From positions 310,001-374,000 of the forward strand of contig CP006833.1 of assembly GCA_000495505.1 (NCBI GenBank): a stretch of DNA of 64,000 bases. The letters run 5' to 3'. Below the pieces are notes generated by a model. It did not search any database. It worked only from the letters and a program-made list of their open reading frames with translations, and was not told where the DNA came from. Position numbers and translations under genes: made by a program. Positions 53,672 to 64,000 of this stretch are shown here, piece by piece. Position 1 is the stretch's first letter. The number at the start of each line of letters is the position of its first letter. The DNA is from Campylobacter fetus subsp. testudinum 03-427 (GTDB taxonomy: Bacteria; Campylobacterota; Campylobacteria; Campylobacterales; Campylobacteraceae).

Positions 53672-56012
53672 GATTTTAAACGTCCTTAGCTCATCAAGAA
53701 ATGTTCGTGAGTTTTACATTGCAAATTCACGTTCAAACTCTTTAGTCTCCAAAGCTATAACTATCGCTCAGTTTGAACAGCAGATCGTTATAGTTCCAAA
53801 TTTAAAAAAAGCTAGTCAAATAGATAGACTTTTAATAATGCAAAAGGCTGCAAAAAGCGTACAAAATATCTCCAGCGTGATAAATGTAGGATCGCAGTTT
53901 TTTGCATTTTTAAGAAATAGTGATTATCTATTTTCCTTTTTTAAAGAGTTAAAAAGAGAATTTGTAAGTATAAAAGATCTTGTTAGGAGTGACACGTATG
54001 CGAATTATGATGAACATTTAAGCATACTTGATGAGCTTTTAAAACTTTATCTTAGTATGCTTAAAGAAGCAGGATTTTATGATGATATATCGCTTCCAGA
54101 TGAGTACCAGATAAATTATGATTTTATAAAAAATTACGATGAAGTTAAAATAAAGTTAGACGGTATATTTTCAAAATTAGACTGGCGCATACTTTGTGAG
54201 ATTTCAAAAAATGTAAGTGTCATTATAGAGTTTAGCTCCAGTAAATTTAATCAAAAAACTATTGAAAGTATAAGTGAAATTTGTGAAACCAGTTTTGAGA
54301 TCGGCTTTGATTATGTTTTAAATTTAAGTCAAAAAGCAGTTATTTCTAAGATAAAAATAGAAAAAAATATGGATATAAAACTAAAAAGTTTTTCTATAAG
54401 AAGTTTGCAGTGTGCTTATGTTTTTGACGAAATTTCTAATTTTGTACGCTGTGGCATAGATCCAAAAAAGATAGCTGTGATTTTACCAGATGAGAGTTTT
54501 TATGAGATTTTAAAAAACACAGATGAGCGTAATATGCTAAACTACGCTATGGGAAAGAGTTTCACGACTGAGCCGGTATTTGTTCTTTTAAATACGCTAA
54601 AATCCGCTTTGGATCAGGATGTATTTTATGAGTATGATGAGAGTTATCTATCAAAAAACAGCAGTCTTGCTAGCTTGATCTCGGCGTTAAATTATTTTAA
54701 ATTTGATACGGATCTGTATTTAAATTTGAAAAAAATATATCATCAAAATTGTGATTTTGATAAGTTTAATTCCGTTATTTCTAGTATTATTTCTAAATTT
54801 ACATTAAGTGCCGAAGTAAGAACTATTTTGTTAAATGAGATTTTTTTGATAGGTACGCTTCTACGAAATACATCTCTTAGATTTGAAAGCTTGTTTGAGA
54901 TATTTTTGATGAATTTAAAAGAGGCGAAATTGAGTATTGTAGGTGGCGCAGAGGTCACTGTAATGGGTGTTTTAGAAAGTAGAAGTGGGAATTATGATGG
55001 AGTGATTATTATAGATTTTAATGATGATATTGTTCCAAAACGCAGCCAAAAAGAGATGTTTTTAAGTTCATCTGTGAGAAAAAAAGCAGGACTCATCAGC
55101 CATCAAGATAGAGAAAATTTACAGAGATTTTACTATGAAAGCCTCATAAATCGTGCAAAAAAAGTAAGTATATCATATCTTAGTGACGAAGAGTCTATAC
55201 TGTCACGTTTTGCTAGGGATTTTTCTTTTAAAATCGATGAAAAATATACTCAAAATGCGTATCTAAATTCTCTTAAAACAGGCGGGATCAAGCTTAGTTT
55301 AGAGAGAAAAGATATCTATTTTAAACATGATTTTTTCGCTACTGAGTTATCATTTAGCCGCCTTAATACCTATCTTACTTGCAAAAGAAAGTACTATTAT
55401 CGCTATGTTTTGGGCATTAAAGAGTATCGCGGGTTTGATAAAGATGTTTCAAGTCATCTAGGAAGTACGCTTCACTCTGTTTTGCAAGAGTATTTTTCTA
55501 AATTTAAAACTAAATTTGTTAAAAAAGAGTTTTTAGAGCTGTTTAAAAAGTATGAAAGTACGATAGATACGCTAGATAGCGAAATTTTCAAAGTTGGATT
55601 AACTAAATTTGAGGAGAGTCAAAATGCTCATTTTAACTTGGGATTTAGCGTTTTTGAGTGTGAAAAAGAGCTGAAAAACGAGTTTTGCGGTGTTATGATC
55701 ACTGGAAAGGTAGATAGGATAGATAAAAGCTCAGACACTTTTATGCTTATAGATTATAAAAGTGGAGCTGTACCTAAAAAATCTTTTCAATTATCATTTT
55801 ATGAAGCTTTATTTGAACAAAATAGTATATCATTCTACTATGATATAAAAAATGAGTATAAATTTATACCAAATGATACTAATGTTGATGAGTTGGCGCA
55901 GTGCATAAATGGTCTTAAAGATGAGTTTAAAAATGAAGTTTGCTTTGATAGAAATGAAAAAGCGTGCCAATACTGTGCGTATTTTGTTTTTTGCAAAAAG
56001 GAGCTAAAATGA
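53652..56012 (+). CDS. addB: AddB-type helicase-nuclease subunit
   Basis: Partner of AddA in double-strand break repair; recognises Chi-like sites and cuts DNA. The 786 residues contain an inactive helicase-like region and a C-terminal PD-(D/E)XK nuclease (GKVDRIDKSSDTFMLIDYKSG, Asp and Lys near residue 695-700). A four-cysteine iron-sulfur staple is present: Cys in LTCKRKYYYRY near 576 and CQYCAYFVFC near 771-780. No ATG is available near the start; TTG at 53652 overlaps fixH by 20 bases. It overlaps addA by four bases. Confidence 0.88.
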   Translation: MSYTQNKILNVLSSSRNVREFYIANSRSNSLVSKAITIAQFEQQIVIVPNLKKASQIDRLLIMQKAAKSVQNISSVINVGSQFFAFLRNSDYLFSFFKELKREFVSIKDLVRSDTYANYDEHLSILDELLKLYLSMLKEAGFYDDISLPDEYQINYDFIKNYDEVKIKLDGIFSKLDWRILCEISKNVSVIIEFSSSKFNQKTIESISEICETSFEIGFDYVLNLSQKAVISKIKIEKNMDIKLKSFSIRSLQCAYVFDEISNFVRCGIDPKKIAVILPDESFYEILKNTDERNMLNYAMGKSFTTEPVFVLLNTLKSALDQDVFYEYDESYLSKNSSLASLISALNYFKFDTDLYLNLKKIYHQNCDFDKFNSVISSIISKFTLSAEVRTILLNEIFLIGTLLRNTSLRFESLFEIFLMNLKEAKLSIVGGAEVTVMGVLESRSGNYDGVIIIDFNDDIVPKRSQKEMFLSSSVRKKAGLISHQDRENLQRFYYESLINRAKKVSISYLSDEESILSRFARDFSFKIDEKYTQNAYLNSLKTGGIKLSLERKDIYFKHDFFATELSFSRLNTYLTCKRKYYYRYVLGIKEYRGFDKDVSSHLGSTLHSVLQEYFSKFKTKFVKKEFLELFKKYESTIDTLDSEIFKVGLTKFEESQNAHFNLGFSVFECEKELKNEFCGVMITGKVDRIDKSSDTFMLIDYKSGAVPKKSFQLSFYEALFEQNSISFYYDIKNEYKFIPNDTNVDELAQCINGLKDEFKNEVCFDRNEKACQYCAYFVFCKKELK

Positions 56013-58771
56013 GTTTTTCTCGTTATTTGGCCTTAGAAGCTAGCGCGGGAAGTGGAAAAACGTTTGCTTTGTCCGTTAGATTTATAGCTCTTATTTTGCA
56101 AGGCAACGATATAGCAAAAATTCTCGCCCTAACATTTACAAAAAAAGCAGCAAATGAGATGAAAAGCCGTATTATAGATGCTTTTTGCAACTTGCACGAA
56201 AGTAGTAAAAAAAATGAATTAAGCGAACTTGAGAAGATTTTAGAGCTTAGCGCGGTAGATATTTTGAGTTTAAGAGATAAATATATGGGTAGTTTTTTAA
56301 AAAACGAACTTAAAATTTCTACGTTTGATTCATTTTTTACGATGATTTTACGACAGTTTAGTTTGAATTTAGGTATTATGCCTGATTTTAAAGCAGGAAC
56401 TAGTTTAAACGGTTTAACAAGGGCTGAATTTATAAAAAATTTACAACAAAATCGCCTTTTAGAAAGCTTTGCATTTTACATCAAAGAGACAAATAGCAAT
56501 AAAAATAGAGTATTTGAAACGCTTGAGCTTCTGTATGAAAACATTAGTTTGCCTAGTGTTGGTGAGAATTCAAAAATCCCTGATGAATCTTATGTTTTTG
56601 CTAAATTTAGCGAGCTAAAAAGTGTTGCTTTAGAGATTTCCTCAGATAAAAATTTTTTGAAAAATTTTGAAGCTAGCAGCATTTCTCAGATAGTTGGGAA
56701 GCCGCTTATCAAAGAGTTTGATTCAAAAAAGTATTTTGAAAAAGCTGCTTTAAATGCAGAATTTATGATGATTAGAGATGAGCTTATTTTAAATTTAAAA
56801 AAATATTATCTGGAGTATGAACAGTTTAAAATCAATGAACTTTTGAAGTTTATTTATCTATATAAATATAGCAGATTTGAGGCTATAAAAAAAGAGAATG
56901 CGCTTGATTTTATAGATGTTACAAGGCTAGTTTATGAGCTATTGGGTAATATAGATAGTGATATGCTATATTTTAGACTTGATGATAGAATAAAGCATAT
57001 ACTGATAGATGAGTTCCAAGATACAAATATAATTCAATATGATATACTTTTACCGCTTATTGAAGAGACGCTTAGCGGAAGCGGTCAAAATGATATAGGA
57101 AGTTTTTTTTACGTTGGAGATATCAAACAGAGTATTTATAGGTTTAGAGGAGGCAAGAAAGAGCTATTTTCTAGACTAAGAAACAGTTACAAGCAGATAG
57201 AGACTTTAAGCCTTGAGAGTAACTACAGAAGTGCTAAAAATATAGTAAATTTTGTAAATCAAACATTTAATCATAAGATAAAAGATTATAAAACTCAGTT
57301 ATCATGCTTAGAAAATGAAGGTTACGTTGAAGTTTGTGAGTTTATCAGCGATGAGTTTTATGATATTCTTTTTCAAAAGGTAGAATTTTTTGTCAAAAAT
57401 GGCGTTAGATATGATGATATAGCGATACTTTGCTGGAAAAATAGCGATATTATAAATATAAAAGATAAATTAGAAAGCTCTGGCGTACCAGTGGCTACTG
57501 GAGGCTCAAATTTACTCATAAACTCAGCTAGTGTTAGGGTTGTGTTGGATTTCATCAGATACTGTTTATTTGGAGATGAGATATATATTTATAGCGTTAG
57601 CGAGTTTATAGGTGAGAAAAGATCCAAGCTGAGTTTAAATGCTACAGCAGAGCTTGCTAGTACTCTTAAATTTGTAGCGAGTTACTTAAATTTAGAGTGT
57701 TTTGACAAGAATTTACTCAAGCTTTATGAGGTTAGCTTAGGATATGCAGATATATTTGATTTTATATTTAATATACAAAATGATCAAACTCTAAGTGCCG
57801 ATACTAGTCATTGTGGTATTACTTTGCTTACTGTGCATAAGAGCAAAGGACTTGAGTTTGATCATGTTATAGTAGTCGATAGACTTAGTAGAGCCGGTTC
57901 AAACATAGATGTATTCATAACCGAATATGATAATTCAGAGCAAAAATGGGATATAAAACTAAATGATAGCGCACTTCAAAGTCTCGGAGATAGCGAGTTT
58001 ATAAATTTAAAACAGAAGTGCAAAGATCTTGATTATGAAGAAGATATCAACAAACTTTATGTAGCACTAACAAGAGCCAAAAATAGTTTGATTGTTATGT
58101 CAAAGCTAGATCCAAACGGCTTAAAACCGTCATATTTTAAAGCATTTACCAGCTCCAAAGAGCAAATTTGTTATCTTGATCTAGAGCCATTTAGCGTAGG
58201 CAAGATCGAGCCTAGTAAAATAAATGTGAGCTTTGATGGAGGACTTGAGCATTTAGAAGAGTTTGAAATTATAAAAAAACAATCCCTTAGCGATAAACAA
58301 AATGATGATTGTGAGCTGAATTTAGAAGCTATATATTTTGGAGAAGCGTTGCATTATTGTCTTGAAATGATTTGCGATTTTGAAGAAGAAAATTTAAAAA
58401 GTGCAAAAACAGCTCTGATAAACCAATTTGGAGCCATTTTACCAGAAAATAGCATAGAAGATATCATAAATAGGGTTTTAAATTTGATAAATAACGCTGA
58501 GTTTAAAGGCATTATAAAAGATAAAAATATTTTAAAAGAACAAGATATCGCATTTAACCAAGTCATCAAAAGACTTGATCTACTTTGTATGGGAGATGAT
58601 GAAATAGTCGTAATAGACTATAAAAGTTCAAAGAAATTCATAACTCAAAATGAAGCCCAAGTTAGAGAATATATGAGCATATTATCTCAAATTTATTCAC
58701 ATCATAGAGTTTATGGGAAAATAGTTTATATTTTAAAAGATAAAATAGAGCTTTTAGACGTTCAAATTTAA
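56009..58771 (+). CDS. addA: AddA/RecB-like UvrD-family helicase-nuclease
   Basis: ATP-driven 3'-5' helicase and nuclease of the AddAB complex that resects DNA ends for RecA. From the ATG at 56009 there are 920 residues: Walker A ASAGSGKTFALSV near 10-20, LTFTKKAANEM, DEFQDTNIIQYD (Walker B), FYVGDIKQSIYRFRGG, LESNYRS, LLTVHKSKGLEFD, and EDINKLYVALTRAK. The nuclease domain is at the end (VVIDYKSSKK near 868). I chose 56009 because it starts at the ATGA overlap with addB and just ahead of the conserved motif; a longer frame from 55964 would overlap addB more. Confidence 0.92.
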   Translation: MSFSRYLALEASAGSGKTFALSVRFIALILQGNDIAKILALTFTKKAANEMKSRIIDAFCNLHESSKKNELSELEKILELSAVDILSLRDKYMGSFLKNELKISTFDSFFTMILRQFSLNLGIMPDFKAGTSLNGLTRAEFIKNLQQNRLLESFAFYIKETNSNKNRVFETLELLYENISLPSVGENSKIPDESYVFAKFSELKSVALEISSDKNFLKNFEASSISQIVGKPLIKEFDSKKYFEKAALNAEFMMIRDELILNLKKYYLEYEQFKINELLKFIYLYKYSRFEAIKKENALDFIDVTRLVYELLGNIDSDMLYFRLDDRIKHILIDEFQDTNIIQYDILLPLIEETLSGSGQNDIGSFFYVGDIKQSIYRFRGGKKELFSRLRNSYKQIETLSLESNYRSAKNIVNFVNQTFNHKIKDYKTQLSCLENEGYVEVCEFISDEFYDILFQKVEFFVKNGVRYDDIAILCWKNSDIINIKDKLESSGVPVATGGSNLLINSASVRVVLDFIRYCLFGDEIYIYSVSEFIGEKRSKLSLNATAELASTLKFVASYLNLECFDKNLLKLYEVSLGYADIFDFIFNIQNDQTLSADTSHCGITLLTVHKSKGLEFDHVIVVDRLSRAGSNIDVFITEYDNSEQKWDIKLNDSALQSLGDSEFINLKQKCKDLDYEEDINKLYVALTRAKNSLIVMSKLDPNGLKPSYFKAFTSSKEQICYLDLEPFSVGKIEPSKINVSFDGGLEHLEEFEIIKKQSLSDKQNDDCELNLEAIYFGEALHYCLEMICDFEEENLKSAKTALINQFGAILPENSIEDIINRVLNLINNAEFKGIIKDKNILKEQDIAFNQVIKRLDLLCMGDDEIVVIDYKSSKKFITQNEAQVREYMSILSQIYSHHRVYGKIVYILKDKIELLDVQI

Positions 58772-58816
58772 TTATAAAATTATTCTTAAATTCAGTAAAT
58801 TTTAAGTAAATCTTGA

Positions 58817-58822
58817 TATAAT
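58817..58822 (+). promoter_or_regulatory. Sigma-70 -10 element for rplM-rpsI
   Basis: TATAAT in CTTGATATAATTCC, 34 bases before the rplM ATG, with T-rich sequence upstream. Confidence 0.6.
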
Positions 58823-58855
58823 TCCAACTCTAATTAAAGAATAAAAGGCAAGATT

Positions 58856-59281
58856 ATGACAAATATAACTAAGCCAAGCGAAGTTAAACGCGATTGGATC
58901 GTTCTTGATGCTGCTGGAAAGAGATTTGGTAGATTACTAACAGAAGCTGCAACTTACCTCCGTGGCAAACATAAACCAGGATTTACACCAAACGTTGATT
59001 GTGGTGATTATGTAATTATTATCAATGCAAGTAAAGCTGAATTTACAGGTGCAAATAAAGCTGAAGCTAAACTTTATCACAGACATTCAGGCTATTTTGG
59101 TAGTGTTAAAAGTGAAAAATTCGGTGATTTATTAGTAAATAAACCAGAAAAACTTTACAAATTAGCAGTTCGCGGTATGCTTCCAAAGACAAAACTCGGA
59201 AAAGAAATGCTTAAAAAACTTAAAGTTTATGCAGGCAATGAACACCCTCATACTGCACAAATAGCTAAAGAAGGAAAATAA
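58856..59281 (+). CDS. rplM: 50S ribosomal protein L13
   Basis: Large-subunit assembly protein. The 141 residues have the L13 core: [44 protein letters not shown]-like [11 protein letters not shown] and [28 protein letters not shown]. Length is normal. rpsI follows after two bases, the usual pair. Confidence 0.98.
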   Translation: MTNITKPSEVKRDWIVLDAAGKRFGRLLTEAATYLRGKHKPGFTPNVDCGDYVIIINASKAEFTGANKAEAKLYHRHSGYFGSVKSEKFGDLLVNKPEKLYKLAVRGMLPKTKLGKEMLKKLKVYAGNEHPHTAQIAKEGK

Positions 59282-59283
59282 TA

Positions 59284-59673
59284 ATGGCAACAACATACGC
59301 AACAGGTAAAAGAAAAACAGCAGTTGCTAAAGTTTGGGTAAAACCAGGTAGCGGCAAAATCATAGTAAATGGTATGGATCTAAACACTTGGCTTGGCGGA
59401 CATGAAGCCATTAAGCTAAAAGTTGTTCAACCACTTCTTGTTACTAAACAAGAGACGTCTATAGATATCACTGCTACAACTATCGGCGGCGGTTATTCTG
59501 CTCAAGCAGAAGCTTTAAGACACGGAATTTCAAGAGCTTTAGCTGCTATCGATGCTGATTTTAGAGCTGCGCTTAAACCACAAGGTCTTCTTACTAGAGA
59601 TAGCCGCGTTGTTGAACGTAAAAAATGCGGACGCAGAAAAGCAAGAAGAAGCCCACAATTCTCAAAAAGATAA
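59284..59673 (+). CDS. rpsI: 30S ribosomal protein S9
   Basis: Small-subunit protein whose C-terminal tail reaches the P-site tRNA. The 129 residues start with [19 protein letters not shown] and end in [14 protein letters not shown], the conserved basic tail ending in [22 protein letters not shown] lies in the middle. A strong hairpin at 59697 follows. Confidence 0.98.
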   Translation: MATTYATGKRKTAVAKVWVKPGSGKIIVNGMDLNTWLGGHEAIKLKVVQPLLVTKQETSIDITATTIGGGYSAQAEALRHGISRALAAIDADFRAALKPQGLLTRDSRVVERKKCGRRKARRSPQFSKR

Positions 59674-59696
59674 TTTTTATTTCGCAATATTCTCAA

Positions 59697-59723
59697 ATTT
59701 GGAAGCTGTTTTGGCTTCCAAAT
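59697..59723 (+). terminator. Rho-independent-like terminator after rpsI
   Basis: Ten-base stem ATTTGGAAGC/GCTTCCAAAT with loop TGTTTTG, 24 bases past the rpsI stop, followed by CATTCTTTC, moderately U-rich. Well-formed and placed for the rplM-rpsI transcript. Confidence 0.7.
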
Positions 59724-59807
59724 CATTCTTTCAAATTTATTCATATATTTAGCAATAGTTTATAATGAATTATAATTAAGTTAAAAAGAACTAAGTATAA
59801 TTCTTTC

Positions 59808-59892
59808 GTCCAACAGATAAAACCTCCTTTTTGTAATAATTTGTAGAGTTGCTTGTCTGGCAACTCTACTCCCACTTATATTTCAAATATTT
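59808..59892 (+). ncRNA. Candidate small RNA with CCUCC motif between rpsI and cadF
   Basis: TATAAT at 59796-59801 (AAGTATAATTC) could start a transcript near 59808. Its first part is unstructured and holds AACCTCCTTTTT (about 59821-59832), which is complementary to ribosome-binding sites. A perfect ten-base stem GTAGAGTTGC/GCAACTCTAC with loop TTGTCTG follows at 59843-59869, then a T-rich run of seven (about 59890). A separate cadF promoter lies further downstream, so this unit need not be cadF leader. 3' end is approximate; no homologue was checked. Confidence 0.45.
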
Positions 59893-59933
59893 TTTTAAAT
59901 TTTAAAAATAAAATCTATTTTTTATCAAATTCG

Positions 59934-59942
59934 TGCTAAAAT
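59934..59942 (+). promoter_or_regulatory. Extended -10 promoter for cadF
   Basis: TGCTAAAAT, an extended -10 element (TG, one base, TAAAAT), 29 bases before the cadF ATG at 59972, in a T/A-rich context. Confidence 0.5.
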
Positions 59943-59971
59943 ATCAAAAAAATTTTAAGAAGGAAATGAAA

Positions 59972-61009
59972 ATGAAAAAGATTGCTTTGGCTATATGCGC
60001 TGCGTCAGCCCTTTTTGGTGCTAACGCTTATAACTATGAATTTACTCCAGTTGTCGGGTACGCTCATCCAGAAGGTACTCAGGGTATAGATGACCAAAAT
60101 TTTGTAGGTCTTAGAATCGCAAGAAACCTTGATGAGTTTTTGTTAAGCCAAATTGAGCTTGGTTTTGATTATGCAAAAAATGTTAGTTTTGAGCATAAAA
60201 ACGGTGTGCCTGTAGGTTTTGAAACTGATGTTACTAGATATTATTTAAATTTAGTAAGAGATTTTGCTATTACTGATACTATCTCTGTTTATGGACTAAT
60301 CGGTGTTGGTTATCAAGATTTCACTAGAGAAGCAAATGATGTAGAAGATGGCGGATTTGCACAAGCTGGTTTGGGTCTAAAATACAAAATTACAGATAAT
60401 TTTGCTTTAAAAGCAGAGGCTAGAGATGCGCTTGATTGGAATAATGGATCAAACACATTTTTATACACTTTAGGTTTTGCAGTTGGATTTGGCGAGTCTA
60501 GACCAGCAGCTCCAGCACCTGTTTTAGTAGAAGAGCAACCAGCTCCAGCACCTGCTAAAATAGTTCCTGCCATAGGCGATGAAGATGGCGATGGCGTTTT
60601 AGATAATGTAGATAGATGTCCTGGAACTCCAAAAGGAGTTGTTGTAGATGAGTACGGATGTGAGAAAGTTATCCGTTTAAGTTTAAAAGCAAATTTTGCA
60701 TTTGATAGTGCAAAAGTTAGCCCTGAATATGAAGCAAAAATCAAAGAAGTTGCAGATGTTATGGTAGCAAATCCAGAATATAGAGTGATTTTAGAAGGCC
60801 ACACAGATAGCACTGGACCTGAAGATTACAATAAAAAACTATCTATCAAAAGAGCAGATGCAGTAGCATCAACTTTAGAAAAAATGGGTGTTAGTAAAAA
60901 TAAAATTACAACAGTTGGATTTGGCGAAGAGCAACCTATAGCATCAAACGCTACAAAAGAAGGACGCGCTGAAAATCGCCGTGTTGAAGCTAAATTTAGA
61001 AATAAATAG
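59972..61009 (+). CDS. cadF: CadF-like OmpA-family outer-membrane protein
   Basis: Outer-membrane beta-barrel with a peptidoglycan-binding end; in C. jejuni CadF binds fibronectin. From the ATG at 59972 (after AAGGAA, seven bases) the 345 residues have a signal peptide (KKIALAICAASALFGANA), an eight-strand barrel to about 170, a Pro/Ala-rich linker, a calcium-binding thrombospondin-3 loop (GDEDGDGVLDNVDRCPGT) and an OmpA domain (LEGHTDSTGPEDYNKKLS, AENRRVEAKF). The C. jejuni fibronectin motif FRLS is not evident. Synteny supports the name; binding is not shown. Confidence 0.88.
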   Translation: MKKIALAICAASALFGANAYNYEFTPVVGYAHPEGTQGIDDQNFVGLRIARNLDEFLLSQIELGFDYAKNVSFEHKNGVPVGFETDVTRYYLNLVRDFAITDTISVYGLIGVGYQDFTREANDVEDGGFAQAGLGLKYKITDNFALKAEARDALDWNNGSNTFLYTLGFAVGFGESRPAAPAPVLVEEQPAPAPAKIVPAIGDEDGDGVLDNVDRCPGTPKGVVVDEYGCEKVIRLSLKANFAFDSAKVSPEYEAKIKEVADVMVANPEYRVILEGHTDSTGPEDYNKKLSIKRADAVASTLEKMGVSKNKITTVGFGEEQPIASNATKEGRAENRRVEAKFRNK

Positions 61010-61014
61010 CCTTT

Positions 61015-61839
61015 ATGGATTTTATACAAAATATTGACTATATGAGCGTACTTGCACTTAGCGGTAAGTACGCTACTAAATTTATAGTATCTATTCTTAT
61101 CTTTTTTATCGGTAAGTGGATCATCTCCAAACTTGCCATTATTCTTGAAAAAATAATCAAACGAACAAAAATAGACCCTATGCTTGGTAATTTTGTAATA
61201 AATAGCGCCAGAACTATGCTATTTATCTTTGTTATTTTAGCGGCTCTTTCAAATTTAGGTATAGAAACTACGTCTTTTGTAGCCGTTTTGGGAGCTGTGG
61301 GTTTAGCTATAGGTATGGCGTTTAAAGATACATTTGGAAATGTAGGAGCGGGAGTTCTTATTATATTTTTTAAACCATTTAAACTAGGCGATAACATAGA
61401 AATAGGCGGCTCTGTTGGAGTTGCTAGTGATCTAAATTTATTTAGCACATGCCTTAGAACTGGAGATAATAAAATAATAATCATACCAAACTCACAAGTT
61501 ATATCTTCGCGCATTATAAATTATTCTTTAAGTCCTACTAGGAGAGTTGATCTTGTTTTTGGGATAGATTACAAAGACGATTTGAAGCTAGCAAGAGACA
61601 TTATCTTAGGTATAGCAGAAAAAAAAGAGACTGTTTTAAAAGATCCTGCGCCGTTTGTAGGCGTACTTAGTTTAGGTGATAATAGCGTAAATTTAACTGC
61701 AAAGTTTTGGACGAAAAATGAAAATTATTGGAGTGTTTATCATCAGATGTTAGAAGAAGTTAAGCTTGCATTTGATGAAAATGGCATTTCTATACCTTTT
61801 CCTCAGGTTGTTACACATCACGTGTATGAAAAACAATAG
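61015..61839 (+). CDS. Small-conductance mechanosensitive channel, MscS family
   Basis: Opens under membrane tension to release solutes on osmotic downshock. The 274 residues have three spans (about 18-40, 60-85, 90-115). The pore helix region reads VAVLGAVGLAIGMAFKDTFGNVGAGVLIIFFKPFKLGD, with the Gly/Ala packing of TM3 and the KxGD turn. A cytoplasmic vestibule domain follows (IPNSQVISSRIINYS, DYKDDLKLARDII). Length fits MscS (286 in E. coli). It is 5 bases after the cadF stop. Confidence 0.93.
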   Translation: MDFIQNIDYMSVLALSGKYATKFIVSILIFFIGKWIISKLAIILEKIIKRTKIDPMLGNFVINSARTMLFIFVILAALSNLGIETTSFVAVLGAVGLAIGMAFKDTFGNVGAGVLIIFFKPFKLGDNIEIGGSVGVASDLNLFSTCLRTGDNKIIIIPNSQVISSRIINYSLSPTRRVDLVFGIDYKDDLKLARDIILGIAEKKETVLKDPAPFVGVLSLGDNSVNLTAKFWTKNENYWSVYHQMLEEVKLAFDENGISIPFPQVVTHHVYEKQ

Positions 61840-61847
61840 GATATAAT

Positions 61848-62498
61848 TTGCCAAAAACAACGATATTGTTTGATTTAGACGGTACTTTGATAGACTCTAC
61901 GGATTCTATTTTAAATGGATTTCACTCTGCATTTTTTAAATTTGGATTTACACAGCCAAATGACGAACAAATTTGCTCTTTGATCGGTCATCCTCTTGAA
62001 CATATGTTTTACTCTCTTGGAGTTCCAAATAGCCTTGTTAAGGATTTTGTGGATACTTATAAAGAAGCATATAGAAAAACCTATTTAGAACAAACAAAAC
62101 TTTTAGAAGGCGCTGAAGAAGCCGTAGAATTAGCTAGCAATATAGCTGATATCGGAGTCGTAACTACTAAAACTTCAAAATACTCTATTTATTTACTAGA
62201 TCATCTTGGCATAGGAAAATACTTTAAAACAGTAATAGGCAAAGATGATGTGATAAATCCAAAACCCCACCCAGAACCTATCTTAAAGGCTCTTTTAAAT
62301 TTAAATAAATCAAATCAAAATGCTTATATGATAGGAGATACCTCTATGGACGCTATAGCTGCTAAAAGTGCAAATATAACTAGCATAGGAGTTAGCTGCG
62401 GATATGAGAAAATCGATAGTTTATCTAAAATTTGCGATTGGGTAGAAAAAAATTCAAAAGAAGCAGTTGAGCGCGTAAATATCATTTCAAATTTATAA
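61848..62498 (+). CDS. gph: HAD hydrolase, phosphoglycolate phosphatase-like
   Basis: 216 residues. HAD motif I FDLDGTLIDSTD lies at residue 8, motif II VVTTKTSK near 108, Lys in NPKPHPEPI near 140 and motif III GDTSMDAIAAKSA near 165. The cap is the helical C1 type of Gph/PGP. Start is TTG at 61848 with TAGGATAT upstream. The specific substrate (2-phosphoglycolate, or another small phosphate) is uncertain from sequence; position between cadF and por agrees with the C. jejuni gene as I recall it. Confidence 0.82.
   Translation: MPKTTILFDLDGTLIDSTDSILNGFHSAFFKFGFTQPNDEQICSLIGHPLEHMFYSLGVPNSLVKDFVDTYKEAYRKTYLEQTKLLEGAEEAVELASNIADIGVVTTKTSKYSIYLLDHLGIGKYFKTVIGKDDVINPKPHPEPILKALLNLNKSNQNAYMIGDTSMDAIAAKSANITSIGVSCGYEKIDSLSKICDWVEKNSKEAVERVNIISNL

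Positions 62499-64000
<1,502 letters not shown>

Noticed and set aside
60313-60813. Antisense 166-codon frame inside cadF
   Set aside because: It reads the complement of a strongly conserved OmpA-family gene and has no ribosome site; it is a composition artefact.

Overview
The window is AT-rich chromosomal DNA from a Campylobacter-type epsilonproteobacterium (Campylobacterota). The evidence is gene content and order: a CheA with a C-terminal receiver domain followed by cheW and serB; trpE-trpGD-trpF-trpB-trpA followed by cheX/fliN/fliO-like genes; and a long run purA, fliJ-like, motE-like, DUF507, carA, a UreH-like membrane protein, a sensor/regulator pair, ccoNOQP, DUF4006, fixH, addB, addA, rplM, rpsI, cadF, gph, por. 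I recall that run as essentially the order found in C. jejuni. Genes absent from typical C. jejuni (pilT-like ATPase, a very large PAS-GGDEF-EAL protein) suggest another Campylobacter, perhaps of the C. fetus/hyointestinalis group; the species call is inference. No rRNA, insertion sequence, prophage or CRISPR array was seen.

Layout. 1-2831: chemotaxis core (cheA is cut by the window edge, cheW). 2840-6818: serB, transaldolase, PilT-like ATPase, rplY, pth. 6894-11442: nspC, selenium genes yedF and selD, a nitroreductase, flhB. 11480-17528 (minus): nhaA, uvrA and two tandem TSUP permeases. 17656-20930: a small accessory stretch with a DUF302 protein, a 31-codon reading frame, an unknown 328-residue protein and a minus-strand 420-residue protein that has a textbook sigma-54 promoter. 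21118-26491: the trp operon. 26640-28305: cheX-like, fliN, fliO-like. 28344-32498 (minus): a lipoprotein, then the molybdate genes modE-modA-TOBE-modC-modB. 32663-36443: mlaA, mlaC and an MMPL/RND transporter, then a convergent BON lipoprotein. 37120-37217: the selenocysteine tRNA. 37251-44442: PAS-GGDEF-EAL protein, hisZ-like, purA, fliJ-like, motE-like. 44569-58771: DUF507, carA, UreH-like, two-component pair, cbb3 oxidase operon with small accessory proteins, addB and addA. 58856-64000: rplM-rpsI, a candidate small RNA, cadF, mscS, gph, and the 5' part of por.

How the parts fit. Flagellar and chemotaxis functions are scattered among housekeeping genes (cheA/W, flhB, cheX/fliN/fliO, fliJ/motE, and the sigma-54-driven putative secreted protein). 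Selenium use is represented at two loci (yedF-selD and tRNA-Sec), which would support selenoprotein synthesis such as formate dehydrogenase elsewhere; molybdate uptake fits the same respiratory enzymes. The cbb3 oxidase operon with its maturation proteins, and por, represent microaerobic energy metabolism. Most operons are very compact, with 1-4 base overlaps of the ATGA or TAATG kind.

The least explained pieces are the 17656-20930 stretch (unknown proteins, sigma-54 promoter embedded in an inverted repeat), the candidate RNA before cadF, and the 33-residue membrane protein in the cco operon. No convincing entirely new multi-gene system was identified.
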